A stretch of 64,000 nucleotides of DNA. Origin: DASUXY01 sp035301985. Its GTDB lineage: Bacteria; Bacillota; Bacilli; Bacillales; Amphibacillaceae. Below are positions 1 to 7,888 of this stretch, piece after piece (the stretch's first letter is position 1; each line of letters begins with the position of its first letter). Under the pieces are notes generated by a model that had not been told where the DNA came from, made no database searches, and saw nothing but the letters and a program-made list of their open reading frames with translations. The position numbers were made by a program, and so were the translations under genes. The DNA lies in assembly GCA_035301985.1 (NCBI GenBank), contig DATGTE010000004.1, positions 45,165-109,164 of the forward strand, written 5' to 3'.

Positions 1-29
1 AACGGTACATATGGATTTGAACGAAAAGA

Positions 30-58
30 AATAATCCGCCTTACAAAGACGGATTATT
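30..58 (-). terminator. Rho-independent terminator after aspartokinase
   Basis: A 9-bp perfect inverted repeat (AATAATCCG at 30-38, CGGATTATT at 50-58) lies just past the aspartokinase stop. On the minus strand it is followed by a T-rich tract, as expected for an intrinsic terminator ending this transcript. Confidence 0.75.
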
Positions 59-74
59 GGGGCGATTCATTATC

Positions 75-1427
75 TTACTTTTTAAAAAACATGTTATATA
101 GACTTCGAACTGCTTTCGTTACATCATCTGCTTTGACACCGAACATCACACTTACCTCGGACGATCCTTGATTGATCATTTTAATGTTTACTCCGACATC
201 GGCTAGTGCAGTAGCCGCTTTGGCAGCTATGCCAACCATGTCATTCATTCCCTCTCCTACGACCATAATCATAGCGAGGTCGTGTTCAATATCCACTTCA
301 TCAACTTCAAGTTCGGTACGAATCCGCTCTATAATGCGTTCTTCTTTTCCATTTTCCAGCTGATTACTACGGATAATGACAGACATATTATCAATCCCAG
401 ACGGAGTATGTTCATAAGAAATATATTCTTCTTCTAAAATGCGGAGTAATTTCCGGCCAAAACCAATTTCTCGATTCATTAAATATTTCGCAACATTTAA
501 ACTACAAAATCCTTCATCACTTGCAATGCCGACGACTGACTGTCCAGTTAGTTGTCGTTTTGCAACAATACGTGTCCCTGGCAAATCAGGGTTATTCGTA
601 TTTTTCACGCGTACGGGAACCCCTTTCTCAAAAGCAGGTTGTAAAGCTTCATCATGAAACACAGAGAAACCCGCATAAGATAGTTCTCGCATTTCCTGAT
701 ATGTTAACTCTTTCACTGGATGTGGATTTTCTACAATCGAGGGATTGACGCTGTAAATACAATCAACATCTGTGAAGTTTTCATACTCCGTGGCATGGAC
801 TCCTGCTGCTATAATCGATCCAGTAATATCGGAACCACCGCGTGGAAACGTTACAATATTCCCTTCGTGTGAATAGCCAAAAAATCCTGGAATCACGAGT
901 TTGCCACTACGTTCTTTTAATGATGCTAACTTTTCATAGGATTGTGGCAAAACTTTAGCATCACCGGGCTCATCCGTCACGATTAATCCAGCCTCTTTTG
1001 GAGAAACATAAGAAGCTTCATGTCCACTTGACTGCAGGTAAGCGGCTAACAATTTCGCATTATTGTTTTCTCCACTCGCTTTTAAAGCATCGAGTAACCG
1101 GTTTTCATTGTTGTGTAACTTCGAAATCGTCTGTTTTAAATTATCCTCTATCGAATCGATCAGAGATTCAGACAAAGATAAATCACGAACAATCTCGGCA
1201 TACCGATTGACAACTCGGGCTAGTGCTTCTTCATCATACGAATTTCCTTCTACACTCTTACTGAGGGCAATCAATAAATCCGTCGTCTTTGTATCATCAG
1301 AAGATCGCTTGCCCGGAGCGGAAACGATGATGATTTTTCGACTCGGATCAGCCCCTACGATATGAAGTACTTTTTTAAACTGCTCGCCATTCGCTACTGA
1401 ACTACCACCAAACTTTACTACTTTCAT
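75..1427 (-). CDS. Aspartate kinase (YclM/ThrD-like, aspartokinase III type)
   Basis: Phosphorylates L-aspartate, the entry step to lysine, threonine and methionine. The N-terminus has the amino-acid-kinase signature KFGGSSV (residues 5-11), a central RGGSDITGS motif binds substrate, and the last ~150 residues look like paired ACT regulatory domains (MVVGEGMNDMVGIAAK region). The 450-residue length fits the monofunctional YclM class rather than the shorter LysC class with an internal second start. The ATG follows an AAGGGAAG site. It is the last gene of a minus-strand group, 130 bp after tatD, and has its own good promoter in that gap, so it can be expressed apart from the T-box operon upstream. 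Family call is firm; which amino acid inhibits it cannot be read from sequence. Confidence 0.93.
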   Translation of the reverse strand: MKVVKFGGSSVANGEQFKKVLHIVGADPSRKIIIVSAPGKRSSDDTKTTDLLIALSKSVEGNSYDEEALARVVNRYAEIVRDLSLSESLIDSIEDNLKQTISKLHNNENRLLDALKASGENNNAKLLAAYLQSSGHEASYVSPKEAGLIVTDEPGDAKVLPQSYEKLASLKERSGKLVIPGFFGYSHEGNIVTFPRGGSDITGSIIAAGVHATEYENFTDVDCIYSVNPSIVENPHPVKELTYQEMRELSYAGFSVFHDEALQPAFEKGVPVRVKNTNNPDLPGTRIVAKRQLTGQSVVGIASDEGFCSLNVAKYLMNREIGFGRKLLRILEEEYISYEHTPSGIDNMSVIIRSNQLENGKEERIIERIRTELEVDEVDIEHDLAMIMVVGEGMNDMVGIAAKAATALADVGVNIKMINQGSSEVSVMFGVKADDVTKAVRSLYNMFFKK

Positions 1428-1496
1428 TTCTAATATAACTTCCCTTCAAGCATATCGCGTTAAATAATTTGTATATTTCGAAAGAATTTAGTAGCA

Positions 1497-1525
1497 AGTA
1501 TACTAGATTCATCGACAATTGTCAC
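1497..1525 (-). promoter_or_regulatory. Candidate sigma-A promoter of the aspartokinase gene
   Basis: On the minus strand a -35 element GTGACA (1520-1525) and a perfect -10 TATACT (1497-1502) are separated by exactly 17 bases. The -10 sits about 70 bases before the aspartokinase ATG. Confidence 0.6.
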
Positions 1526-1557
1526 CTATTAAAATATATAAATCACTTTCATCTTTT

Positions 1558-2352
1558 TTATACATAGAATGATCGTGTTTGCTCATAAATTTGTTCATAG
1601 ACGTAGTGCCGATTGACTCCCTTTAAATGGGCGATTTCATTGATGGTGTAGTGAATCATTTTTGGATGTGTCATTTGTTGTTTGAATGGACCTTTGAAAG
1701 CCCATGGTCCATCGGTTTCTACCATCATTTGTGAGAGTGGATAAACTTGCACGATTTGTCTAATTTCCGGTTCATATAATACATCAGGTGTAATCGAAAT
1801 AAAATATCCATTACGGATCATGCGTTCCATTGTCCGTTGATCTCCTTTGAACCAATGAAAATGAGCATCTTGAAGTGAATGCTTTTCTAATAGTGAACAG
1901 ATGAGATTCGCATCTTCATAAATCGCATGCAGTGCAATTGGTAAATCATAGGCTTTCGCGATTCTGATAAAATGCTCTACGATTTCAATGTATGGTTCAA
2001 TGGACAGACGCGGATTTTTTTGTCTGGTATAATATGGCAATCCAACCTCACCTATTGCTACTAATTTATCGTGATCGTTTTCAATAAGTCGTTCCAGTCT
2101 CGTCATTTCATTTATACTGGGTAATGATTGCTCAGGGTGAAAGCCTACAGCAGCTCGAACGGCTTGATGTTTCTCGGCTAAACGAACATTCATTTCAGCG
2201 GAGCGAATGTCCTTTGATACGGAAATGAGTGCTTCAATGTTATAGTGCTCTAAATCGTTTAATATGAGGCGACGCTCTTGTTGGTCATACAGATCAAGAT
2301 GAATATGCGCATCAATAATCGGATGCATCGTCCATTCGAAGTCATTGACCAT
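1558..2352 (-). CDS. TatD family metal-dependent hydrolase
   Basis: A TIM-barrel amidohydrolase-fold phosphoesterase; family members are 3'-5' exonucleases acting on DNA in repair and turnover. Visible features are the N-terminal metal motif DAHIHLD, the GEVGLPY segment with the bridging glutamate, LHAIYED and the C-terminal VETDGPW motif. About 264 residues, typical of the family. The ATG at 2352 is placed 12 bases after GGGGGAGG; an in-frame TTG at 2361 is too close to that site. It starts about 40 bases after the SAM-cleaving enzyme, so both probably share the T-box transcript. It is more divergent than the TatD found beside metS in Bacillus and may be a paralogue. Confidence 0.85.
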   Translation of the reverse strand: MVNDFEWTMHPIIDAHIHLDLYDQQERRLILNDLEHYNIEALISVSKDIRSAEMNVRLAEKHQAVRAAVGFHPEQSLPSINEMTRLERLIENDHDKLVAIGEVGLPYYTRQKNPRLSIEPYIEIVEHFIRIAKAYDLPIALHAIYEDANLICSLLEKHSLQDAHFHWFKGDQRTMERMIRNGYFISITPDVLYEPEIRQIVQVYPLSQMMVETDGPWAFKGPFKQQMTHPKMIHYTINEIAHLKGVNRHYVYEQIYEQTRSFYV

Positions 2353-2392
2353 TCGTACCAATCACCTCCCCCTTCCAAATCAACCATCACAT

Positions 2393-3244
2393 TCATGACA
2401 TAATGTGGATTTTACGAATCATAATTTTCCAATTGACACCGGATTGAATATGGTAAGCATGTGAAAATGAACCTTGATTGATACCGACGCCAAGATAATC
2501 GAGCGAGTTCACATATAAAAGAGGCTCGCCTAAACGACTATCAGCAAACGATCGACCAAATGTCATGATATTTTTATACACTTGATGCGTATGATTAGCT
2601 ATGGTCACTTCTAGAGAATCCCCATAACGAATATCTGCCTTTTCAAATAAGGTGCGATGGATATTCGTCCATAAGTTTCCGAAGCGAATATCTAAAATGT
2701 CAATGTTTCCATAGATGATGTCATCTTCAATATAGGCTTTTGGTCGCGTCAACTCTTTAAGATCAGTCACGTCCATTTTCGGACCGACTTCCTCGTATGA
2801 AATAACACCAGACGCGAGTCGTGATCCCGTGTAGGCAAAAATATCCCGGCCATGAAACGTGTAAGACTGTTCGGATTGTGGTAGACGATGACATGTTTCA
2901 TCGATTACCCGTGCTTCCTTAATGCCAATATCATTTTTAATGTGGGTTAACGTCCCATTATCCGGCGTAACAATATATTGATGATCAACCGTTTTTACGA
3001 CGACACTTCGTCGCGACGTCCCTACTCCTGGGTCGACAACCGATATGAAGACCGTCCCTTCTGGCCAGTACGTAATCGTTTGATACAAACGGTATGATGC
3101 TTCCCATATGTTGTACGGTGGAATATCGTGCGTAATATCAAAAATCTTTAAGCTTGGATCAACGGTTAGAGCGACTCCGTACATTGCACTAACCGCGCCA
3201 TCACTACGTCCAAAATCTGTTTGTAAAACTAATAATTCACTCAT
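2393..3244 (-). CDS. S-adenosyl-L-methionine hydroxide adenosyltransferase (DUF62 family)
   Basis: Family members split S-adenosylmethionine with a water-derived hydroxide, giving adenosine and L-methionine, and are related to chlorinase and fluorinase. The sequence shows the N-terminal TDFGRSDG motif, VDPGVG, TPDNGTL and FHGRDIF, all typical of the family, in 283 residues. No halogenase insertion is seen, so the hydrolytic class is most likely. The ATG follows a strong AGGAGGG site. It is the first gene after a T-box leader, which suggests expression is controlled by charging of one tRNA. A methionine specifier would make direct sense because the enzyme returns methionine from SAM, but the specifier is ambiguous (see the leader entry). 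Confidence 0.9.
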   Translation of the reverse strand: MSELLVLQTDFGRSDGAVSAMYGVALTVDPSLKIFDITHDIPPYNIWEASYRLYQTITYWPEGTVFISVVDPGVGTSRRSVVVKTVDHQYIVTPDNGTLTHIKNDIGIKEARVIDETCHRLPQSEQSYTFHGRDIFAYTGSRLASGVISYEEVGPKMDVTDLKELTRPKAYIEDDIIYGNIDILDIRFGNLWTNIHRTLFEKADIRYGDSLEVTIANHTHQVYKNIMTFGRSFADSRLGEPLLYVNSLDYLGVGINQGSFSHAYHIQSGVNWKIMIRKIHIMS

Positions 3245-3271
3245 TTCAAACCACCCTCCTATAATCTAACG

Positions 3272-3561
3272 AAAAAAACCACGTCTTTATCGTATTCGAT
3301 AAGGACGTGGTTTTGTGTATACGTGGTACCACCTTACTTTACTGCACATTCACATATGCAGCCTCAACAAGTACTCGAATCTAGTCATTCTTCATACTGT
3401 GGTATGGATAACGAGTACCAAATCTCGGCGATCCCTACTAATGAACTCATACGTTCAGCATCGCAACTCCGGGGCCATTGTTCAGATTCGTATTTTTGCT
3501 TCTTTTCAGCACCTGAAGCTCTCTGTGAAAAAATAACTAAACCTTACTTTTCCCCGTCCAT
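3272..3561 (-). promoter_or_regulatory. T-box riboswitch leader upstream of the SAM-cleaving enzyme
   Basis: The minus strand carries the T-box core AAGGTGGTACCACG (3322-3335), then a long terminator hairpin (3275-3314) followed by a T-run. Stem I starts near 3560 with a GGGG/CCCC base helix, an AGTA loop-E strand, the AGAGAG/GGTGCTGAAAA distal motif, and GAA at 3481-3483. After GAA comes CAATGG: with the spacing of the argS T-box in this window (GAA-N-codon) the specifier is AAU (3477-3479, Asn); one base over it is AUG (3476-3478, Met). The base helix is offset by one base on both sides, so both readings remain open; Met fits the gene better. Confidence 0.88.
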
Positions 3562-3601
3562 GTTATTGTGGCAAAAATTTTTAATTCATTAGTTAGAAAG
3601 C

Positions 3602-3630
3602 ATTATAATAAACTCCTCTTAAAAATGCAA
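3602..3630 (-). promoter_or_regulatory. Sigma-A promoter driving the T-box transcript
   Basis: Minus-strand TTGCAT (3625-3630), 17-base spacer, perfect TATAAT (3602-3607), about 40 bases before stem I of the T-box. Confidence 0.75.
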
Positions 3631-3661
3631 GGAAATCTGTTTCTCATTTAACCAAATTCTA

Positions 3662-4405
3662 CTATTTTCGATGATGTTCTCCGCTAATGGTCCCGTCTAG
3701 CGTTCCCGTACTTTGTAAATCGACAAGAAATAGGACTAGAGTAGCATCTTTATGGACCGTTAACGGAGGAATAGAATCATCTAGATCGGTCACTGCCTCT
3801 TGTTTACCTAATGTGATGTCATTTACTGAAATTTCACCGTCTAATACATAGAGAAAAGGTTGATAACCCTCATACTCGGGAATATTCAAGGTATCACCAC
3901 TTTTAGGATGGGCATCGAATATATATACATTGTTCCGAACAATAATGGGAGCATCACTTGATTTAGGTCCAACCATCACATACCAATCACGTTGGTCGGA
4001 AGGTTTGTCGTGAAATTGAATCATCGGTTTAAGGTTTGACTGATCGGGTCGGACGAAGATTTGTAACATCTCGACTTGACCTTCTTTCACCATTTCTTCG
4101 TGTTTGAATCCCGAACCCGCATTCATCATCATTAATTTTCCAGGTGTAAGTGGAACTTCAAATCCGTCTGAATCCTTATGATACGACGTACCTGAGAAAA
4201 CATAACTAAATATTTCATCATTTACATGCTCATGCATTTTTACTGTCAATCCTTCACTCATAACGGCGTGGTCAATCGTACTCAGTGGACCGAATGCTGA
4301 ATCCCTTGTATTTTCTGTGAAAATAGCGCTCGGTTGAATCCGTGTAACAGAAAAAGGACCTTTAAATGGTTGTGTATGACAATCCGCAGTAAGTTTTTGT
4401 AACAT
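3662..4405 (-). CDS. Pirin family protein (bicupin)
   Basis: A two-domain cupin protein of about 247 residues related to pirin and YhhW; some members have quercetinase activity, many have no known substrate. The N-terminal cupin contains the metal-ligand pattern KMHEHVNDEIFSYV with HEE further on, and the C-terminal half has a second cupin-like barrel. The chosen ATG at 4405 follows GAGGAGGGTGTGCGT; the 21 codons upstream in the same frame lack a ribosome site and are not conserved in style. It stands alone between the T-box promoter and a broken metal-receptor gene. Substrate unknown. Confidence 0.85.
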   Translation of the reverse strand: MLQKLTADCHTQPFKGPFSVTRIQPSAIFTENTRDSAFGPLSTIDHAVMSEGLTVKMHEHVNDEIFSYVFSGTSYHKDSDGFEVPLTPGKLMMMNAGSGFKHEEMVKEGQVEMLQIFVRPDQSNLKPMIQFHDKPSDQRDWYVMVGPKSSDAPIIVRNNVYIFDAHPKSGDTLNIPEYEGYQPFLYVLDGEISVNDITLGKQEAVTDLDDSIPPLTVHKDATLVLFLVDLQSTGTLDGTISGEHHRK

Positions 4406-4561
4406 ACGCACACCCTCCTCAAATTTAAACCGCTTCCATCTAGCATACCAAATCCCTTGACGAATCAAAGTTTTATAGATTCATAATGTAGATAAAAGTA
4501 TCGTTTTACTTACTTGTTCACAATTCGCTACAAATTAGACGTAACGAAGGAGGAATCATCG

Positions 4562-4950
4562 ATGAAAAAGATATTTGATCAGCCCAACCGGCCGGTAACA
4601 TACAACTTCCCACCACAACGAAGCATTTCATTTAGCCCAGCCATCACAGAAACGATGAATCACTTACAGCTTCACAACGAAATTGTCGGCGTACCCAAAA
4701 AATAAAGTAAACAATGCTGAGGTAGTCGGAGGAACAAAATCGATTAAACAACATGTCATTCACGAACGAAAGCCAGGTCTCATCATCGCCGAAAAGGAAG
4801 AAAATACAAAAGAAATCGTTACATCGCTCGAAAACACTTTCCAATCTATGTTTTTGAAATCCAATCCATCCGTGATGCCTTACAGATGATTGTGGATCTC
4901 GGGCACCTAACCCAACCGACACACACACAGATAGGAGGTTCAATCGAATC
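4562..4950 (+). pseudogene. Broken helical-backbone metal-receptor (BtuF/TroA-like) gene
   Basis: Begins with a good ribosome site (GAAGGAGGAATC) and reads SISFSPAITETMNHLQL then EIVGV, the N-terminal pattern of ABC-type corrinoid or iron-complex binding proteins. At about 4685-4705 the frame shifts; the next frame gives AEVVGGTKSIKQHVIHERKP and LIIAEKEENTKEIV. A second shift near 4836 restores the first frame, giving FPIYVFEIQSIRDALQMIVD and LGHLTQP. Family members are about 250-300 residues and this relic stops near 130, so the C-terminal half is missing. No permease or ATPase gene flanks it. It is non-functional unless the two indels are sequencing errors, and even then it is truncated. 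Confidence 0.75.
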
Positions 4951-4954
4951 AAAA

Positions 4955-5028
4955 AATGAAACAGAAATCATCCACACGATTGCTCGATCGTCTTGTGGAT
5001 GATCTTTGTTTCATTACGTGTCTTTTTT
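4955..5028. terminator. Large bidirectional terminator hairpin
   Basis: A long near-perfect stem (AATGAAACA at 4955 pairing with TGTTTCATT ending at 5015, with ATCATCCACA/TGTGGATGAT inside). It is followed by TTTTTT on the minus strand, directly after the small gene at 5014-5193, and by a C/T-rich tract CTTTTTTT on the plus strand. Confidence 0.7.
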
Positions 5029-5193
5029 TACTTGTTTACGTTTAACGGGATCCATGAAGTGCGGGTTTTTCTTTAACTCAATCGTTGGAGTAATCCCGAT
5101 TTGAACCCCTGTAGAATCATTCAGGACGCCTTCACGTCTACCATCTTCATGTGGAGTCGTCTTCGATCCAATATTTTCTGTTTTGTTCGGCAT
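5014..5193 (-). CDS. Small hypothetical protein (59 aa)
   Basis: Not recognised. A hydrophilic 59-residue protein starting MPNKTENIGSKTTPHED and ending in a basic stretch rich in lysine (KRKQVKKDT), with no membrane segment or cysteine. The ATG at 5193 follows AAGGAG with 8 bases spacing; the longer upstream frame has no ribosome site. Its stop overlaps the terminator stem, which supports a real short transcription unit. It is divergent from the trhP1 gene. Composition resembles small proteins of Bacillaceae found in spores or under stress, but no family can be named. Confidence 0.55.
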   Translation of the reverse strand: MPNKTENIGSKTTPHEDGRREGVLNDSTGVQIGITPTIELKKNPHFMDPVKRKQVKKDT

Positions 5194-5358
5194 ATAGATC
5201 AACTCCTTCGTCTTAGTATGAGAAATCATTGAAAATATATACATCGGTACATATTTTATAAATCGATGCAAATCATCCGGATTGAAAAACACCCTTAATG
5301 AAGGAAGTTTCACTTTATGGTAAAATTTTTTTAGGGGGAATGAGAGGAGGTTATGTGA

Positions 5359-6273
5359 ATGATTGAGCTTATAACGACTGCAGAATCAATTGACCAAGCA
5401 AAAGCTTTAGTTCATGCCGGTGTGGACACACTATATATTGGTGAAGATGAGTTCGGATTACGTTTACCAGCGTCATTTTCACGACAAGAGATTGAAGAAA
5501 TTACGAAAATCGCTCACGACAAACAGAAAAAAGTTTGTGTAGCGATGAACGCGATTATGCATAATGACCGTATTAACAAAGTTGTACCATACGCACAATC
5601 TTTACAAGAAATAGGCGTCGATTCCATTACGGTCGGTGACCCAGGTGTCATCCACCTATTTAAAAAGAATGATATCCAAATTCCTTATATTTATGATGCA
5701 CACACCCTCGTAACGAGTGCAAATCAAGTGAACTTTTGGGCAAAGCGTGGGGCAACGGGGGCTGTACTTGCCCGCGAATTGACATATGAAGAATTGGAAA
5801 AAATTGCTGCTGACGTTTACGTTCCGGTAGAAATCTTAGTTTACGGAGCCACGTGTATTCATCAGTCCAAGCGCCCGCTCGTAAAAAATTATTTTAATTT
5901 CACGGAGCAACATGAACAAGAAACGAAAGACTTGTTCATATCAGAAGCAAAAAATCCTGATACGCATTATTCAATTTATGAGGATATCAATGGAACGCAT
6001 GTGTTTGCGACCGATGACATCAATTTAATGCCGCATCTTGAAGCGTTAGTCAATGCGGGCATTAAACAGTGGAAATTAGACGGTATTTTTACAAGAGGAA
6101 ACGATTTTGTCGAGATTGCTCGCCTTTTTGTAAAAGCTAAAAATGCCTTCCAAGAAGGAACTTGGACGACTGAAGTAATGGAACGTCTCAATGAACAAGT
6201 AATCGCCCTTCATCCAAATGAAAGAACGTTAAGTGAAGGCTTTTTCTTAAAAGACCCTGAAGACGTCAAATAA
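5359..6273 (+). CDS. trhP1: U32-family tRNA hydroxylation protein TrhP1 (YrrN)
   Basis: A 304-residue U32 peptidase-family protein matching the YrrN type. In Bacillus, YrrN and YrrO together are needed for prephenate-dependent 5-hydroxyuridine formation at position 34 of tRNA, rather than proteolysis. The N-terminal barrel repeat VHAGVDTLYIGEDEFGLR and the DPGVIHLF segment are typical; the protein has GATCIHQSKRPLV where the partner has the cysteine-rich U32 signature. ATG after GAGAGGAGG. It is followed by the second subunit gene 38 bases downstream, the same order as yrrN-yrrO. Confidence 0.88.
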   Translation: MIELITTAESIDQAKALVHAGVDTLYIGEDEFGLRLPASFSRQEIEEITKIAHDKQKKVCVAMNAIMHNDRINKVVPYAQSLQEIGVDSITVGDPGVIHLFKKNDIQIPYIYDAHTLVTSANQVNFWAKRGATGAVLARELTYEELEKIAADVYVPVEILVYGATCIHQSKRPLVKNYFNFTEQHEQETKDLFISEAKNPDTHYSIYEDINGTHVFATDDINLMPHLEALVNAGIKQWKLDGIFTRGNDFVEIARLFVKAKNAFQEGTWTTEVMERLNEQVIALHPNERTLSEGFFLKDPEDVK

Positions 6274-6311
6274 ATCGTTACATGAAAACTGTTAAGAAGA
6301 GGAGGATTACG

Positions 6312-7547
6312 ATGCGAACAATTACAAAAAAACCTGAAGTGTTAGCACCAGCAGGTACGCTTGAAAAGTTAAAAATAGCGATTCATTACGGTGCAGATGC
6401 TGTCTATATCGGTGGAAATGCGTATGGACTGAGAAGTCGAGCTGGAAACTTCACGTATGATGAAATGCGCGAAGGTGTCGAGTTCGCAAAAAAACATAAC
6501 GCCCACGTATATGTAGCAGCGAATATGGTCGCTCATGAAGGGGATGTCGAAGGAGCAGGAGACTTCTTCCGCACATTACGGGATATCGGTATTCGTGCTG
6601 TCATCGTTTCTGACCCTGCCTTAATCGAAATTTGTGCAATGGAAGCTCCCGGATTACCGATCCACCTATCTACGCAAGCATCGGCTACGAACTATGAAAC
6701 GCTTAATTTTTGGCATGAGGAAGGGTTGGAACGTGTCGTTCTAGCTCGAGAAGTAAGCATGGATGAAATCGCTGAAATTCGCCAAAATACAGATGTCGAA
6801 ATTGAAGCGTTTATTCACGGGGCGATGTGTATTTCGTATTCAGGACGTTGCACACTGTCCAATCATATGTCAGCACGTGATGCAAACCGAGGTGGCTGTT
6901 CTCAATCTTGTCGCTGGAAGTATGACTTGTTCGAAATGGATCATCTCGGGGATCGGCAGTCTCTTCTCGATGGAGGAGATGAGTTAGAAGACTTTTCGAT
7001 GAGTGCTGTCGATATGTCGATGATCCATCACATTCCAGATTTTGTGGAAAATGGGGTCGATAGTTTAAAAATTGAAGGCCGCATGAAGTCGATTCATTAT
7101 GTATCAACTGTTTCGAATGTGTATCGACAAGTCGTCGATGCATATTGCGCTGATCCCGATCATTTCGAGTTCAAACAAGAGTGGGAGGATGAATTGTGGA
7201 AAGTAGCCCAACGGGAATTAGCGACTGGTTTTTACTATGGGACCCCTTCTGAAAATCAACAGCTATTCGGTAAACGGCGTAAAATCCCGAAATATGTATT
7301 TGCTGGTCAAGTATTGGATTACGATGAAGAGACACAAATGGCAACAATCCAGCAACGAAATAATTTTGCTGTTGGCGATGAAGTCGAGTTTTATGGTCCG
7401 GGCTTTACCCATATTAAACAAATCGTTGGACAATTGTGGGATGAAGACGATCAGCCGATTGATCGTGCTCGTCATCCGATGATGAACGTAAAAATGAAAG
7501 TCGATACCCCTGTTAAACCGTTTGATATTATGCGTAAACGTAAATAA
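6312..7547 (+). CDS. trhP2: U32-family tRNA hydroxylation protein TrhP2 (YrrO)
   Basis: A 411-residue U32-family protein with the signature HGAMCISYSGRCTLSNHMSA followed by NRGGCSQSCRWKYD; the clustered cysteines are thought to hold an iron-sulfur cluster. N-terminal EVLAPAGTLEKLKIAIHYGA and the C-terminal small barrel fit YrrO. It acts with TrhP1 on wobble uridine of tRNA. The ATG at 6312 follows GAGGAGGATTACG; an upstream in-frame ATG at 6282 has no ribosome site. The unit ends at a strong terminator 8 bases after the stop. Confidence 0.9.
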   Translation: MRTITKKPEVLAPAGTLEKLKIAIHYGADAVYIGGNAYGLRSRAGNFTYDEMREGVEFAKKHNAHVYVAANMVAHEGDVEGAGDFFRTLRDIGIRAVIVSDPALIEICAMEAPGLPIHLSTQASATNYETLNFWHEEGLERVVLAREVSMDEIAEIRQNTDVEIEAFIHGAMCISYSGRCTLSNHMSARDANRGGCSQSCRWKYDLFEMDHLGDRQSLLDGGDELEDFSMSAVDMSMIHHIPDFVENGVDSLKIEGRMKSIHYVSTVSNVYRQVVDAYCADPDHFEFKQEWEDELWKVAQRELATGFYYGTPSENQQLFGKRRKIPKYVFAGQVLDYDEETQMATIQQRNNFAVGDEVEFYGPGFTHIKQIVGQLWDEDDQPIDRARHPMMNVKMKVDTPVKPFDIMRKRK

Positions 7548-7555
7548 ACAACATC

Positions 7556-7586
7556 GTGGAGTGCCCGCTGGAACACTCCACTTTTT
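7556..7586 (+). terminator. Terminator of the trhP1-trhP2 operon
   Basis: Perfect 8-bp stem GTGGAGTG (7556-7563) / CACTCCAC (7574-7581) followed by TTTTT. Confidence 0.85.
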
Positions 7587-7747
7587 ACTATGTTGCCACA
7601 TGCATACCTTCCGTTTTTTCGCTTTTTTGCTCCAAGGCGTCTTTTTTAGAGACCCTCCTGACTCTACAACATCCTTACTCACTCCGCATTGATTTACAAC
7701 GTCCACCTTCCTGATCTCTTTTATTGATCATCCTTTCATAAGCATCC

Positions 7748-7806
7748 TTGACTTTATCCGTTTTTTCGATTAATGTTAACCTTATAAAATTAAAGGTGAA
7801 CATTAA
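7748..7806 (+). promoter_or_regulatory. Biotin operon promoter with BirA operator
   Basis: A -35 TTGACT (7748-7753) and -10 TAATGT (7771-7776) with 17-base spacing. The dyad TTAATGTTAACC (7770-7781) / GGTGAACATTAA (7795-7806) with a 13-base spacer matches the Bacillus BirA operator layout and covers the -10 element, so biotinyl-AMP-bound BirA should block initiation. One base in the right arm (GGTGAAC instead of GGTTAAC) departs from the ideal. The rest of the 340-base gap upstream holds only the trhP2 terminator. Confidence 0.82.
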
Positions 7807-7888
7807 TAAACTCAACAGACGGATTTTTTGCCGGTCTAATAGAACGAAAACTTCTAAAGGAGCGGCAAAACATATGAGGTGGGTCATG

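Noticed and set aside
7675..7887. 70-codon minus-strand frame over the bioF promoter
   Set aside because: It overlaps the BirA operator and bioF start region, and has no ribosome site. The part reading KVKDAYERMINKRDQEGG looks coding-like but is too short to support.
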